Shown: piece after piece, positions 62,880 through 64,000 of the stretch
How the letters are laid out: every line of letters starts with the position of its first letter
Position numbering within the stretch: position 1 is the stretch's first letter
Assembly (NCBI GenBank): GCA_963070105.1
Contig: OY718804.1
Coordinates: forward strand, 5,293,317-5,357,316
DNA length: 64,000 nt
Direction of reading: 5' to 3'
Source: Litomosoides sigmodontis
Lineage: Eukaryota; Nematoda; Chromadorea; Rhabditida; Onchocercidae
Made by a program: the position numbers and the translations under genes
Notes under the pieces: generated by a model
Told to the model about the DNA's origin: nothing
The model's input: the letters and a program-made list of their open reading frames with translations, nothing else
The model's database searches: none

Positions 62880-64000
62880 TTGCAACATCTTGCATCCTTT
62901 ACCAATTACAATTGATTCACTCCTCCCAAAAGTTTTTGAAATATCAAACAAAATGGAAATTAGTGCTAGTATGCTAGCGCACTATATGTACTAGTTATTC
63001 AATGTAAAGCATCACCTCTTAGCAATTGCTACAGCTGCTCAATGATCAATCTGCCCTCATATTGCTTGAATTTCCCAAGGAAACAGCTCACACCTAGCAT
63101 GACTCCAGTTATTGTCATTTAGAAGCCATAAGGAGAATGAATATTCAAATGTGATTTAGTGGAAAAGGAATGTACAAAATTCCAAAACAAGATTTCAGAA
63201 ATCCATTCGAAAAATATTATTTCAACGAAAAAGGAAGCGCTTTCTGTGAATGCCTTTATTTATACAACGATCTCAATTTAATTAGAATAAAGATACAGAT
63301 TTCCTTTGTGTTTTTCGTGCTTATCCGATCGCAACAACAGTCTCAAGAGTCATTTTTAAAATACCTTTTGCCTTTAATACTGCCTGAAAGACCTGCCTGA
63401 CATAAACTCATACAAACGTTAAGTGCAAGTTTTTTTTTGAAGTTTTAATGAACAAAGGTAGCCAAAACATCCTGTTCTCTCAATTAATACTTAAAAAAAA
63501 GGCCATTGAGCATACTGTGCTAGAATTCTCAGAAGGACAACTTTATAATTCTCGTTTGTTCTGTCGTAAATATGAATATTATAAAAAAAAAAGTGAAAAA
63601 GATTTCTTATGTTTCATATGCAAACACTTATAATGAGTGTGGACTTTACCTCAAATTTGATTGATACAGACTATTTACAATTTAATTGCGAAACAAACCT
63701 CAAAAAAATTAACATAAAAGAGTTTACCAAAGAAAATAAGAAACCCTTTTGAGTAAATATTTTAAATGGAACAAAAGGAACAGCATAATAGTATTACACC
63801 AGACAGCCGTTAGAAGAGCTTAAACAAATAACAAGTTTAGAATAATACGACTATTTACTTCAAACTCAGCAAATATCAGGAATTTATCGCTGTTTTCAAC
63901 ATAGATTCGTGATATTAAGACCTACTGGATTTAAAAAGATCTAAAAATTGAAAGTGATTTAAATCAATTTTTCGGCATTGCAGACCACTTCAATAAACTA
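62880..64000. other. Right end of window, no gene recognised
   Basis: AT-rich sequence. Frames at 63170-63400 and 63448-63633 show no family features. It may be the 3' UTR or an intron of the M1-family gene if that gene continues beyond the window. Confidence 0.5.

Overview
The window is AT-rich eukaryotic DNA. Its genes are split into many short, phase-consistent GT-AG exons, and it carries long simple-sequence repeats. The protein families point to a nematode: a laminin-type integrin alpha resembling INA-1, a GABA-type channel closest to the UNC-49/EXP-1/LGC-35 group, and a catalytically degenerate M1 aminopeptidase homologue like C. elegans MNP-1. A TTTCAG acceptor sits just upstream of one start codon, as expected for spliced-leader addition. 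The clade cannot be fixed from sequence alone. Exon limits below were read by eye from splice sites and checked for codon phase. None is confirmed by transcripts.

Layout. 1-8092 (minus): N-terminal half of an integrin alpha gene, truncated by the window edge. 8093-22966: almost 15 kb with no recognisable gene, rich in CT/GA, TG, GGAT and AAT arrays, including a 1.3 kb compound AAT/AAATAAT microsatellite and a nine-copy purine minisatellite. 22967-24099 (plus): homeobox gene of the Not (NOTO) type. 24697-33562 (minus): CTR9, a Paf1 complex subunit, 22 exons. A complete gene for a CINP-like protein lies on the same strand inside CTR9 intron 1 (32529-33176). 34518-37807 (plus): CLP1, an RNA 5'-kinase and mRNA 3'-end factor, divergent from CTR9 across about 955 bp that holds a 73-bp hairpin. 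39657-42912 (plus): acyl-CoA dehydrogenase. 46066-50559 (plus): GABA-type cys-loop channel whose pore motif reads QAR instead of PAR. 51699-53158 (plus): RPA-interacting protein (RPAIN). 55790-62879 (plus): type II membrane M1-family protein with HEIAQ in place of HEXXH, so probably not a peptidase.

How the genes relate. CTR9 (transcription elongation) and CLP1 (3'-end formation) share an upstream region and act in linked steps of RNA polymerase II transcription. CINP and RPAIN both belong to the replication/RPA/checkpoint sphere. The integrin and the M1 homologue recall the C. elegans pair INA-1 and MNP-1, both reported in muscle cell migration. These functional links are inferences. The strongest leads are the nested CTR9/CINP locus, with an in-frame splice option between them, the altered ion-selectivity motif of the channel, the catalytically dead M1 protein with an apparent frameshift near its 3' end, and the hairpin between CTR9 and CLP1.
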